From Vitrella brassicaformis (taxonomy: Eukaryota; Sar; Vitrellaceae), in NCBI GenBank assembly GCA_001179505.1, contig CDMY01000504.1:1-63234 (forward strand): a stretch of 63,234 nt of DNA, in the 5' to 3' direction. The notes under the pieces were generated by a model. It saw only the letters and a program-made list of their open reading frames with translations. It was not told the origin of the DNA and did not search any database. Below, piece after piece: positions 54,027 through 63,234 of this stretch (positions are counted from its first letter, which is position 1; each line of letters starts with the position of its first letter). The position numbers and the translations under genes are program-made.

Positions 54027-57000
54027 TCACTCGGCCACCAGCTGCAACTCGAGGTCGCATTCGCCGGCGCCATCTTCCCCCCCACATTCAGCCCTCGCCA
54101 TGTTGTAACTGGTCTGGACTCGCTCGAAGCAACTCCACGCAAACAGCCTCAGACCGCCCCCCAACTCACCGGCAGGCAAGGTTGCAGACAGATCGACCTT
54201 GGCCGGTCGCAGCGTTGAGACAAGCTGCAAAAAGGCCATCACGGCCGTGGTGCTGCCTAGACGGGGAGAGGTCAGGTGCTCTATGGGAGGCGCGCGGAGG
54301 GCCCACACAGGACGCACAATCCGTGGCCACAGGTCCATCTCAAGAGGCCGGACAAAATCGACCTTGGCCAGCTGCCTCCCGGACAGGTACGATAGCAGCT
54401 CACAGCCTACGGCTAAGCTGGGCAGAAAGTAGAATCTGACTCGCTTGACCCCCGTCAGCCCCCCGATGAATCGACTGAGCTTGGATGGCGCAGAGGGCAG
54501 GTCAGAGAGAGAGAGTGTGGAAAAATGCACCTTCAGCAGCTCGACATGAGGGAAGGATCGGCTGGCCGCCGTCTGCCCCTCGCCCTCTCTGTCGATCAGC
54601 CACTCGGGGATGCTCTCTACCACCGCTGAGCCACTCGCGCCCTCTTCGAAGTCGATGGAGAGTGTGGACGCCCTGGGGAAGACCAGAGTGTCACGCCATG
54701 AGGAGTGGAGGGCCGTCCCACCCAGCTTCACCTCAACCTGCAAGTACTCACGTACATTCCCGCACACAACCAGCAAGTACCCAGAGAACGCCTCCCTCTC
54801 TTGCCTGCCATTCCTCACCGACGGCGCCTTCCTCGCCAGCTGTCTTGCGCTATCGGCATAGAAGCCGCCAGGCGCATGGGGGGCATTCGCTGCCTCACTG
54901 CTGCAGTCGATGAGCAGGCTCTCCTCGAACTCCGACGTCACGTCTTCAGGCCGCCACTCGAGCTCGCAATTTACCTCGGCCGCCCACTTGCTCATCGCCT
55001 CTCCATCAACCGCCCCCTGCCCGAAGTCCACACCGATCGTCGCATCACGCACTACGAACCCCAGCTTCTTCGGCACATCTGACATAGAACAAATGAGAAA
55101 CAAGGACAATGAGCCAGCCACAGCACAGCTCTCGGCCAAGTCACCTACCTTTGTTCTCCGGTTTGCTCCAGAGTGGGTTGAGAGCCTGCTTGAGGTCATT
55201 GAGGCGGCCGAACTGGTGGGTGCGGATCATGACGCCGGTGATGATGGTGATGTGGGGGCAGTGGGCGAGGACAGCGATGAAGTCGCGCCAGTCGTCGTCG
55301 TCGAGGTGGATCCAGTTGGTCTGCAAGCGCTCGATCTTGGGCGACCTCTCCAGGACGCCGAAGAGGCTCTCCACTATTTCACCAATAGCAATGGTGTCGA
55401 TCCGAAGGCTCCTGAGGTTGGGGAATGCCCAGCGACGCTCACTGCAGACAGGGGATGGTCGGGTGGATGCGCCAATTTGCACAAGCACGTTTGCTCATCC
55501 CCCTGTGTGCTCACCTGACGTGTATGAGAAACGAAAGGTCTCCGATGTCCATGTGAAGCAGTCTCGGGAAGGTCATCGGGTCGCCCGGGGCACATGTATT
55601 GCCAAAGTCGGGACACCTATCGAGCGTATCGCTCGGTACGTGCAGATCCTTGAGCGTCGCTCTGGACGCCTCGAGGCACTCAGACACACACCGCAAGGAT
55701 CTCAGGGATCCAACGTAGGCCGTCTGGATCTTGTCCTGCACACACCAAACCAACCAAAACACCGGATCGCTCACTGGTTGGTCTGCTCTCTCCAACCGGG
55801 CCTCTCACCAGATGCTGTAAGTGCTCCAGCCTCTGGATGTTCTCATAGATCCGGCCCTCCTCCTCCGTCACGCTGAAGTGCCGGAACACGCCGAAGGTCT
55901 CGTCAATGGCTTTCTGTCGGGTCTCCCTGTTGACCTTGGGCATCCGGGCTGCCGTCTTGGTGCTGACGAAGGAGCCCAGGTGACCCATGACGCCCTCAGG
56001 CAGACCCGGCAGACACGGACGGCCATAGCCCTGACACACACAAGGGATAAAGGAGGATGACGACAACGCACTCACGACAACAGACATGGTGATGTGTGCC
56101 ACCTGTGAGCTGCCCCTTTGCTGTTGTGTCCCTCCCGCAGCACCACCAACACTACTCGAACCACCTGAAGGCAACACACACCACAAGGCAGCACAGCCGT
56201 CGTCACGATGTGTGTCAGTCCATCGGGCGGTGTTATGTGTACCTCCTCTACTCGCGGCGGCAGCAGCAGCAGCAGCCGGGCTGGTGCCGACACGCGAGCG
56301 CTTCCCGTCGCCAGTTGACACCTGAACACATGAGCCGGTCCACTTGTGGATGCACTGAGTATGTGTGCATGTTTCCACTGACCGCTTTGGTGTGCTGTGC
56401 CGCCTTGTCTGTCTCATCCGAACTCTCAGACACACCGGGGGGCCGGTCGTTGACATTGTACAGCCACCGGAAGCCCTTGGCGTCACCATCCTTGCGCTGA
56501 CATCCACACACACGTACACAGACGCAGGCCAGTGGTCAGCTCGCTACTGAGTGTGGCGTTGACTTCTCTGTCATTGCAGCTTTACATGTGTGCTGCGGTC
56601 AGCAGTGGGGACCTGCGACAGCTCGTTGGCGAGTGTCGAGTTGAATTCATTGAGAGGCTTCAACAGCACACCGACCAGCCGGCCAGCCAACGATGCACAG
56701 GCCTGCGAAGGGAGAAAGAGGCGGGTAATATGGCTGCACACGTGTGTTCGTGCTGACCTCTGTATTGGTGTCGGCATATGCCGCTGTCATCTTCGCAGCC
56801 ACAGCTTTCGCGCCCATGTCAGAGATCACCTACAGAGCAGAGCCACCAGCAGCTGCAGCATGTGAAGAAACTCGCCATCCCTCCCCTTTCTCTCTTTCTC
56901 CCACCAAGTGTATCTTGTCTATGACATCCCGCAAGCTGCCGTCGCCATCCGACCCGCCGCTCTCCTCCCCTGAATGCAACACACCATCACCACCCAGGCA

Positions 57001-57130
57001 AGGCATGAGACAATCGGCGGATCACGCCCATCAGTCGACGTGTGGCTGCAGGTGTGACTGTGTCATGACCTTGTAAGGGCACCGGGCCGCCTTCGCCACT
57101 TACGTCCATCGCCAGGACACTATCAACAAC
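54027..57130 (-). CDS. F-box/LRR-like family protein D
   Basis: A multi-exon minus-strand gene, ending LELQLVAE at 54027. N-terminal exons read VVDSVLAMDVSGEGG, DGDGSLRDVIDKIHLV, ACASLAGRLVGVLLKPLNEF, KGFRWLYNVNDRPPGVS and an Ala-rich exon. LPEGVMGHLGSFVSTKTAARMPKVNRETRQKA follows in the position and pattern of an F-box. Leucine-rich units come next (FPRLLHMDIGDLSFLIHV; FPNLRSLRIDTIAIGEIVESLF; IERLQTNWIHL; HITIITGVMIRTHQFGRLNDLKQAL), then a C-terminal domain starting KKLGFVVRDATIGVDFGQGAV. A near relative, D2, lies at 60034-63064. The start codon was not found; the exon at 57130 begins after a clear CAG acceptor, so at least one 5' exon is missing. Confidence 0.55.
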
Positions 57131-57789
57131 CTGTACCAACCAATGAGAGAGAGGGAGATGAGATCCATCCACCCTCGTGTGTTTGTGTTTTCGTTTTCTT
57201 ACAGCGACTTCGGGAGCAATTTTTTCGGCTGCTGCCACCCATCATGCTGCAGCCGGTGCTGTTAGCGCTGCGTGTCGGCGGTGAAGTGGCAGATGCAGAT
57301 GCGCTGCCGCTTTCTTCCCGCCTTCCTTGGCTGGCCATTCATTCTCCCGTATCAAGGGTTTCGCCGGGGTCAAAGGGTTTCATACCCTTGAACTCGACGC
57401 AGGTCTCGCCGCCCGTCGGAAAGACGCGCGCGAGAGGAATCACTCGAGTCATCCTCTCGACTGCTTTGAGTCATCCTCTCGACTGCTGCGGTGGGATGGC
57501 GGGCTATTGAGCTGACAGCCAAACAGAGGTGAGGGAGGCCGACCACTCACTGACTCACTGATGCGCTCACTGATCCATTGGCCTCAATGCATTCGCCGTC
57601 CTTTTCTGTTGGCATCTCTCTCTCTCTCTGTGCGTCTGTCATGCAGGCGTGTCGTTGAGGAGTGACGGCGGCCTCCTCATCTGCTGCTGCTGCTGCTGCT
57701 GGTGGTGCATTGACTTCTCTGCATGCTAATCTGTCCATCTGATCATCGAACGAGGTGAGCAGCACACAGATCAATGAGCAGCATGCTTG
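57131..57789. promoter_or_regulatory. Upstream region of D and E, telomere-like heptamers
   Basis: At 57353-57388 a degenerate series (CAAGGGTTTCGCC, GGGGTCAAAGGGTTTC, ACCCTTGA) resembles the heptamers near other starts. A repeated TCACTCGAGTCATCCTCTCGACTGCT-like pair lies at 57441-57487 (TCATCCTCTCGACTGCT twice). Confidence 0.35.
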
Positions 57790-59375
57790 ATGCACACGAT
57801 CCTCTGTCGGCTCTGTCGCTCTGTGCAGGCTGTTGTCGAGCACAGCCTAGCCCAGATGCAGCCACCGCAGCAGCAGCAGCAGCAGCCCTTCTCGTACATC
57901 TTCGTCGGCCGCCGCACCTTCTACCTCTTCAGCAGCATCAAGGACGTCGTGCGGCTGAGAGCCACCTGCACCTAGCTCAGGGATCTCTTCGGAGCGGCCC
58001 AGCTGAGAGATCGGCTCCGCCACTCGCTGGGCTCACAGGCGGGGCTGCGGTGGGCGGTGAATGGGCAGCAAGTGCAGCTGCTGCGGTTCGCCGACGACCA
58101 GTTCGGCGCCCATGATCTGCTCGCGGCTGTGTGTGTAGTGGAGGAGGGGAACTGGGGCGAGATGGGCGAGGTGATTGAGCTGGCCGGGCAGTGCGGCAAC
58201 CGTGAGCTGCCTGTGACCCTCAGTGCTGCTGACATCAACGCACACGCAAACAAAACGGTGAGCCGGCAAACAGACGGGCGGGGAGGGGAGGGAGAGGGCC
58301 TCATTCTCTCTGTGTCTGTGTGTGGTCGTGTGTGTAGGCGTATGTGTCGGTTCCCCGTGTATTGGCGCAGCTCAAGATGGTCGGCCGTCACGTCCACTTC
58401 AGTGACAACCACAGCCTGCAGCTGTTCCACCACGGCAACGGTCAGGTGCGGGCCATCATCGACGAGCCCGGCTTCCGGCTGCAGGTCGATCCGCCCCTCC
58501 CTGCCGGCCATCTGTACCAGCGGCACAGACAGCCACACGACCCACCGGTGCGTGAAAGCATCTACTACTCGACCACCCTCAGCCAATGGGTGTCGCTGTG
58601 GCCAGCTCACCGTTGCGTCAGTGTCTTCGTTTGCCAAGTTCATGGTCATCGACTACCTCCGCGAGACTCACCAAATCAACCACACAGGAATAAGACTCAA
58701 CAGGTGACAACACATCACTGGTACTGAAGGCAAGAGGGGTGCGCCGTTGACTGTGTGTGTGCGGTTGGCTGCTTCAGGGGTGTCGGTGGCGGCCGTGTGA
58801 ACGAGCTGCTGACCGAGTCGCCCCACACACCAGTGGCCGGCTGCACGACCACAATGAGCTTGAAGGGTCGTGAGCGACGGCTGGTGCTGACCGACAGCAG
58901 CCACCCCTTCGTCGCATGGATTGACATCTGGGATCGAGGCAATACCGGTCAGCGTGACAGAGGGGGAGTGCTGCTGGTCAAATGTCGAGGGGAGTGCTGC
59001 TGGCCAAATGTCGAGCTTTCTTGTTCCCCTTGTGCAGTCTATGTCCATTTCAGGACCAGTGAGGCGGCTGTGTGTGAGGGTGGTCTGTTCAAACACCGCT
59101 TCCCGGTCACCACTCAGCTGGCTCGCGTGGTATTGGGGGCGGTGGGACCATTCGTATTCGACGGACAAGTACAACAGCAACAGGAGCAGCAGCAATGGTA
59201 AACACATGGATGGATGGAAGACGTGCCTTCTCTTTCACTCTCTGTGTGTATGTGTCTGTGCAGATGCCGACGATGGCAGCGGCGATGAGATTGGTGACCG
59301 TGTGGATGACGGCAGCGGAGAGGGCGATGGAGGTACACAGCCACATACACCACAGAGGCCCCCACGTCGACCTGC

Positions 59376-59406
<31 letters not shown>

Positions 59407-59454
59407 CCTTGGGCAGGTGAGGGTGGCGCAGCTGAGGCGGAGGGCGGCGGCTGA
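57790..59454 (+). pseudogene. F-box-like protein E with an in-frame stop
   Basis: The frame from 57790 reads Gln-rich MQPPQQQQQQPFSYIFVG and then FYLFSSIKDVVRLRATCT, an F-box-like segment, followed by TAG at 57973-57975. The same frame continues at once with LRDLFGAAQLRDRLRHSL and 80 more residues to a normal GTGAGC donor, so the stop interrupts a conserved domain. Later exons read AYVSVPRVLAQLKMVGRHVHF, QVRAIIDEPGFRLQVDPP, VAGCTTTMSLKGRERRLVLT, VYVHFRTSEAAVCEGGLF and an acidic tail, ending at 59452-59454. A CAG to TAG change would explain it. The gene is either a pseudogene, read through, or affected by a base error. Confidence 0.5.
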
Positions 59455-60033
59455 CCGATCCATTAGCCAACACGCACTGGTGGGTGCGCAGCGATACATC
59501 CCCTCTGTCGCCATGTGGCTGAGTGTCGCCCCGCCCTCTGTGCGTGTGTGTGTGTGTGTGTGTTGTCAGGAGGGCATCTCAAGTTGGGTGCTGGCTGTCG
59601 TCATTCATCTCTGTCGCCGATCCGTTTGTTCTTCAGGACACATCGCCCACCACTCACTCACTGTGTCGACCAGCTGTTGCTGTTGTGTGCACAGCAGATA
59701 GATAAGCAGGAGGGAGGGAAGGCGGCTGTGGTGGTGGACGCACCTTCACAAGCTCATCTCTCGTGTGCACAGCCAGCCTGCCTGCCTGCAGACCGGACGG
59801 TAGAGAGGGACAGGCCTCTATGCGTCGATTCCGCATCGATAGCATAGCGAGGCAGTGTTTTCCACATACAGTAGCGACTACCCACCACACACACGGCATG
59901 AAGAAGAGCCTGTTGGTGCAATGGTCGATCGGGTGGCTCAGCTGTACGTTAATCTTCACATGCAATGAATGATTCATGCAAGAAGTCAACCATGAAAGAA
60001 TCGCTAAACCTTATCTGCCCGCTTGCCCCTCCT
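59455..60033. other. Intergenic between convergent genes
   Basis: GTGT tracts and Cys-codon-rich frames only; nothing supported. Confidence 0.5.
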
Positions 60034-63000
60034 TCACTTGGCCACCAGGTCGGCCTTCAGCCAATACTCCTCCCTCTGATTCAGCTCACACGACCCATCG
60101 GTCATGGTGTAGAGTGCCTTGAGGCCTTCAAAGCACTCCCACGCCAGTGACCTGAGGTCCCTAAGCGCATCAGTCTGATCCTCCCCCTCCAACCCAATCT
60201 CTGCCAGCTGTGCATCAAACTCAACCCTGACTGGGCGGCATATCGACAAGAACTGCACAAACGACCGCACCGCTTCCTTGCTAAGCTCACCCAAATACCA
60301 TAGCTCCCCCCGCGAGATGCGCGGCAAGCGCAGACGCCACACCGCCGGCTCGTTCTCGGGCCATTCATTCGACGCAGGAGGCCGCTCAAAAGAGACGTCC
60401 TCCAGGCGCGTCACAGAGACATACGACAGCAGCTCACAAGCCAGAGCTAGGCTAGACAAAGAGCGGAACCAGACAAGCACCAGACCCTCCAGCCCGCCCA
60501 CGAGACGACTCAGCTTAGAGGGTGCAGAAGGTAGGTCAGAAAAAGGGAGAGTCGGAAAATACACATACAGCTCCTGGGCCGCTGGGAAGCGGCGACTCAC
60601 CGCCCCCTCCCCATCACCGACCAGCCACTCCGGGATGCTGTCCACCACGGCCGAGGCACTCGCGCCCTCCTTGGCCTGGATGACGAGGGTCTCGGCCTTG
60701 GGGAAGACGAGCTTGTCACGCCAGGTCTGGTGGAGTGACTGGGTCCCACCCAGCTTGACCGTGACCTTCACACACACACACACACACACACTCACACACA
60801 ACACGTGTTCCTCTGTCCGGTTCTCTCTCCCTCCCTTGTTTGCCCGCTCCTCACAGAAGAGGTCTTGGCTATCAGCTGTCGTGCGATCTCGCCATAGAGG
60901 CCGCCGGGCGCAGGCAGGGCATTCGCAGCGTCACTGCTGTAGTCGAGCGCCAGCCCGCCCCAATCTGTCTGCCACTCGAGCGCACAGTTGACGTCCTCCG
61001 TCACCCATCTATCGAACGCCTCGACGCCGTCCGCCCCCTGTCCGTACGCCACACCGATCGACGCACCACGTACCGCGAACCCCAGCCTCCTCGGCACATC
61101 TGACACACAAGAGGGGCAGAAATGGCCCAAAAGCCGGTCCTGGTCCGATAGAGCTTTCGGCCAAATCACCTCTGTTCTCTGGTTTGCTCCAGTGCTGGTC
61201 GAGGGCCTGCTTGAGGTCATTGAGGCGGCCGAACTGGTCCATCTTGATCGTCATGCAGGTTATAGTGGTGATGTGGGGGCAGTTGCTGACGGCGGAGACG
61301 AATCTGGCCCAGAGGTCGCTGTCAAATTCGATGGGGCCGGTCTCCAGCCTTTCGATCCTGGGCGCCCCCTCAAGGATGGACACGAGGGATGTCGACGACA
61401 CATGATCCGCAAGGCAGATCCGTGCTTGGAGACTGGTGAGAACTGGGAATGCCCACCGTCGGATGCTGCGGACACAAGCACACCGAGATACACCAATACG
61501 ATAACGTGATGGATAGCTGTCGTGTGCACTCACACAGACCTGACGTATTGGAGCCACGGCTTGGAAGGCACGCACGTCGCTATCCGGTCGGCCGAGGAAA
61601 GATCACGTGTGCAGCTCCTTGAGTGTCGCCCTGGACCCCTCGAGGCACTCGGCCACACAAAGCACCACGCGCGGAACATCCAGGTAGGCCGTCTGAATGT
61701 TACCCTACACACGCATATGTAGGCAGAGATGGACACCTAACCGACACATGCATCTCACGCAGCACCTTGACTGACTCCCATCTCACCAGGTGCTGTAAGT
61801 GCTCCAGCCTCTGTATCTTCTTGTAGCTGTCGACCTCGTCTCTCGTTATAGTGAGCCGCCGGAACACGCCGAATGTGCTGTCGGTGGCCTTCTGTCTGGT
61901 CTCCCTGTTGATCTTGGGCATCCGGGCTGCCGTCTTGGTGCTGACGAAGGAGCCCAGGTGACCCGTGACGCCCTCAGGCAGACCCGGCAGACACGGACGG
62001 CCATAGCCCTGACACACACAAGGGACAGATGATGATAAGGCACTCACGGCAACAGACAGAGATGGTGATCTGGGCCACCTGAGAGCTGCCCCTTTGCTGT
62101 TGTATCCCTCCCGCAGCACCACCAACACTACTCGAACCACCTGAAGGCACCATACACCACAAGGCAGCACAGCCGTCGTCGCGATGTGTGTCAGTCCATC
62201 GGGCGGTGTCATGTGTACCTCCTCTACTCGCGGCGGCAGCAGCAGCAGCAGCCGGGCTAGTGCCGACACGCGAGCGCTTCCCGTCGCCAGTTGACACCTC
62301 AGCACACGAGCTGGTCCACTTGTGGATGCACTGAGTAAGTGTGTGTGTTCCCACTGACCGCTTTGGTGTGCTGTGCCGCCCTGTCGTTCTCATCCGAACT
62401 CTCAGACACACCGGGGGGGCGGTCCTTGACATTGTACAGCCACCGGAAGCCCTTGCCGTCACCATCCTTGCGCTGACATCCACACAAATGCGCAGACACA
62501 CAAGGACGTGACTGCTTTGTTTGCGCGGTCTATTGGTCGTTTAATCCTTACATGCGTTTCTTGTTCGCTGGGGATCTGCGTCAGCTCGCTACTGAGTGTG
62601 GCGTTGGCGTCGGTGAGGGTCTTGAGCACACCGGACAATCGGCCAGCCAGCGATGCACAGGCCTGCAAACAGACATACGGACACAAACGGACACAGATCG
62701 GCGCTGGTCGACGGTTGCTGAATGTGTGTTTGTGCTGACCTCTTTGTTTTCGTCGGTCTGTGGTATCTTCAGCTTTGCCGCCTCACTACTCGCGGCCATC
62801 TGACAGCTCACCTGAACAAGGCAGCAGAGCCACCAGCAGCTGCGGCATGTGCTGGCGGTTTCCCCCCTTTGCCCTTTTCGCTCACCGCATAGATTTGGTC
62901 GATGACATCGCGCAAGCTACCATCGCCACTCGACCCGCCACCACGCCCACCTAAAACACATCATCAGACACACATGCGGGTCGCGTCCATATGTGGTTTG

Positions 63001-63064
63001 ATGCGTCATCACCTCCAGCTGGGCCGCTATTACTGCTGTCCATCGGGAGGACGCGGTCAACCAT
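60034..63064 (-). CDS. F-box/LRR-like family protein D2
   Basis: Paralogue of D with the same exon order: MVDRVLPMDSSNSGPAGG, SGDGSLRDVIDQIYAV, ACASLAGRLSGVLKTLTDAN, KGFRWLYNVKDRPPGVS, an Ala-rich exon, LPEGVTGHLGSFVSTKTAARMPK (F-box-like), then LRR-like units and the DVPRRLGFAVRGASIGVAYGQG domain, ending in LKADLVAK. The exons around the F-box are almost identical to D at the nucleotide level (61770-62500 against 55800-56520), while the C-terminal half is much more divergent. The start at 63064 is an ATG aligned with the exon start in D, so 5' sequence could be missing. Just beyond it a retroelement fragment begins on the other strand. Confidence 0.55.
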
Positions 63065-63066
63065 CT

Positions 63067-63234
63067 GCACAACGGATCGCAAGGGAACTCTTCGAGCCCG
63101 AGGGGGTGCAGATCGTCACGGGCAAGAGGTTCCTGGGCGGCTACGTGGGCGATGAGGGGGGAAGGGCGGCGTTCCTCTGCGAGAAGGTCGAGGGGTGGGT
63201 GCGCGGCGTGCGCGCGCTCACGTCTGCTGCCCGC
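63067..63234 (+). mobile_element. Retroelement protein fragment at the window edge
   Basis: An open frame to the end of the window reads ELFEPEGVQIVTGKRFLGGYVGD, then FLCEKVEGWVRGVRALTSAAR (quoted in parts). To my knowledge the G-x-RFLGGxxGD...KVxxWxxGVxxL pattern is typical of a segment downstream of the reverse transcriptase core in retroelements of marine protists. The rest of the element would lie beyond the window. Confidence 0.5.

Noticed and set aside
1-63234. tRNA or rRNA genes
   Set aside because: No cloverleaf with a GTTCRA-type T arm or rRNA core sequence could be recognised by eye; a covariance search would be needed to exclude them.

Overview
The window looks like nuclear DNA of a photosynthetic alveolate, most probably a chromerid alga of the Vitrella type. 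Supporting this are GC-rich genes cut by many short introns full of TG, CA and TCTG repeats, a nucleus-encoded plastid ClpR subunit with a secretory-type leader, FASTK/HPR-like organellar RNA-binding repeats, TTTAGGG-type telomere-like motifs, and large families of F-box-like proteins. The species call is an inference; no identity search was possible. Exon boundaries were read by eye from GT/AG signals and frame continuity.

Bases 200-7306 are strikingly AT-rich and carry a decayed integrated DNA virus or transposon of the Polinton-like virus/virophage type. It holds a protein-primed family B DNA polymerase with an N-terminal OTU-like domain (minus strand, three breaks and a truncation), an A32-like packaging ATPase (plus strand, three in-frame stops and two frameshifts), a Pro-rich protein and several small proteins. 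Two patches of host-like DNA sit inside it, each starting with a TTTAGGG-like motif.

Bases 7.8-21 kb hold ordinary host genes: a Cys-rich protein, a low-complexity protein, a class II aldolase/adducin-like protein, a cyclopropane-fatty-acid-synthase-like methyltransferase, a RAMP4-like ER protein, an AT-hook/SAM-like nuclear protein, a UBX protein, a two-helix membrane protein and a small protein. Bases 21.4-31.7 kb hold F-box-like gene A, a second AT-hook/SAM-like paralogue, and two tandem copies of an HPR/FASTK-like organellar RNA-binding gene (the second chimeric, with a 300-N assembly gap). Bases 31.8-39 kb hold a trypsin-like protease with a plastid-type leader, a CBM25-like fragment beside a hairpin, ITP pyrophosphatase, and plastid ClpR.

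Bases 39.4-46.3 kb hold divergent F-box-like genes B and C; 46.8-53.5 kb a divergent pair of a MidA/NDUFAF7-like methyltransferase and a prolyl-aminopeptidase-like hydrolase; 54-63 kb two related F-box/LRR-like genes (D, D2) flanking another F-box-like gene (E) with an in-frame stop. The last 168 bases read into a retroelement protein fragment. Many genes are arranged head to head, and their short shared upstream regions repeatedly carry AGATCT and GCGAGCT/AGCTCGC motifs, the clearest undescribed signal in the host part of the window.
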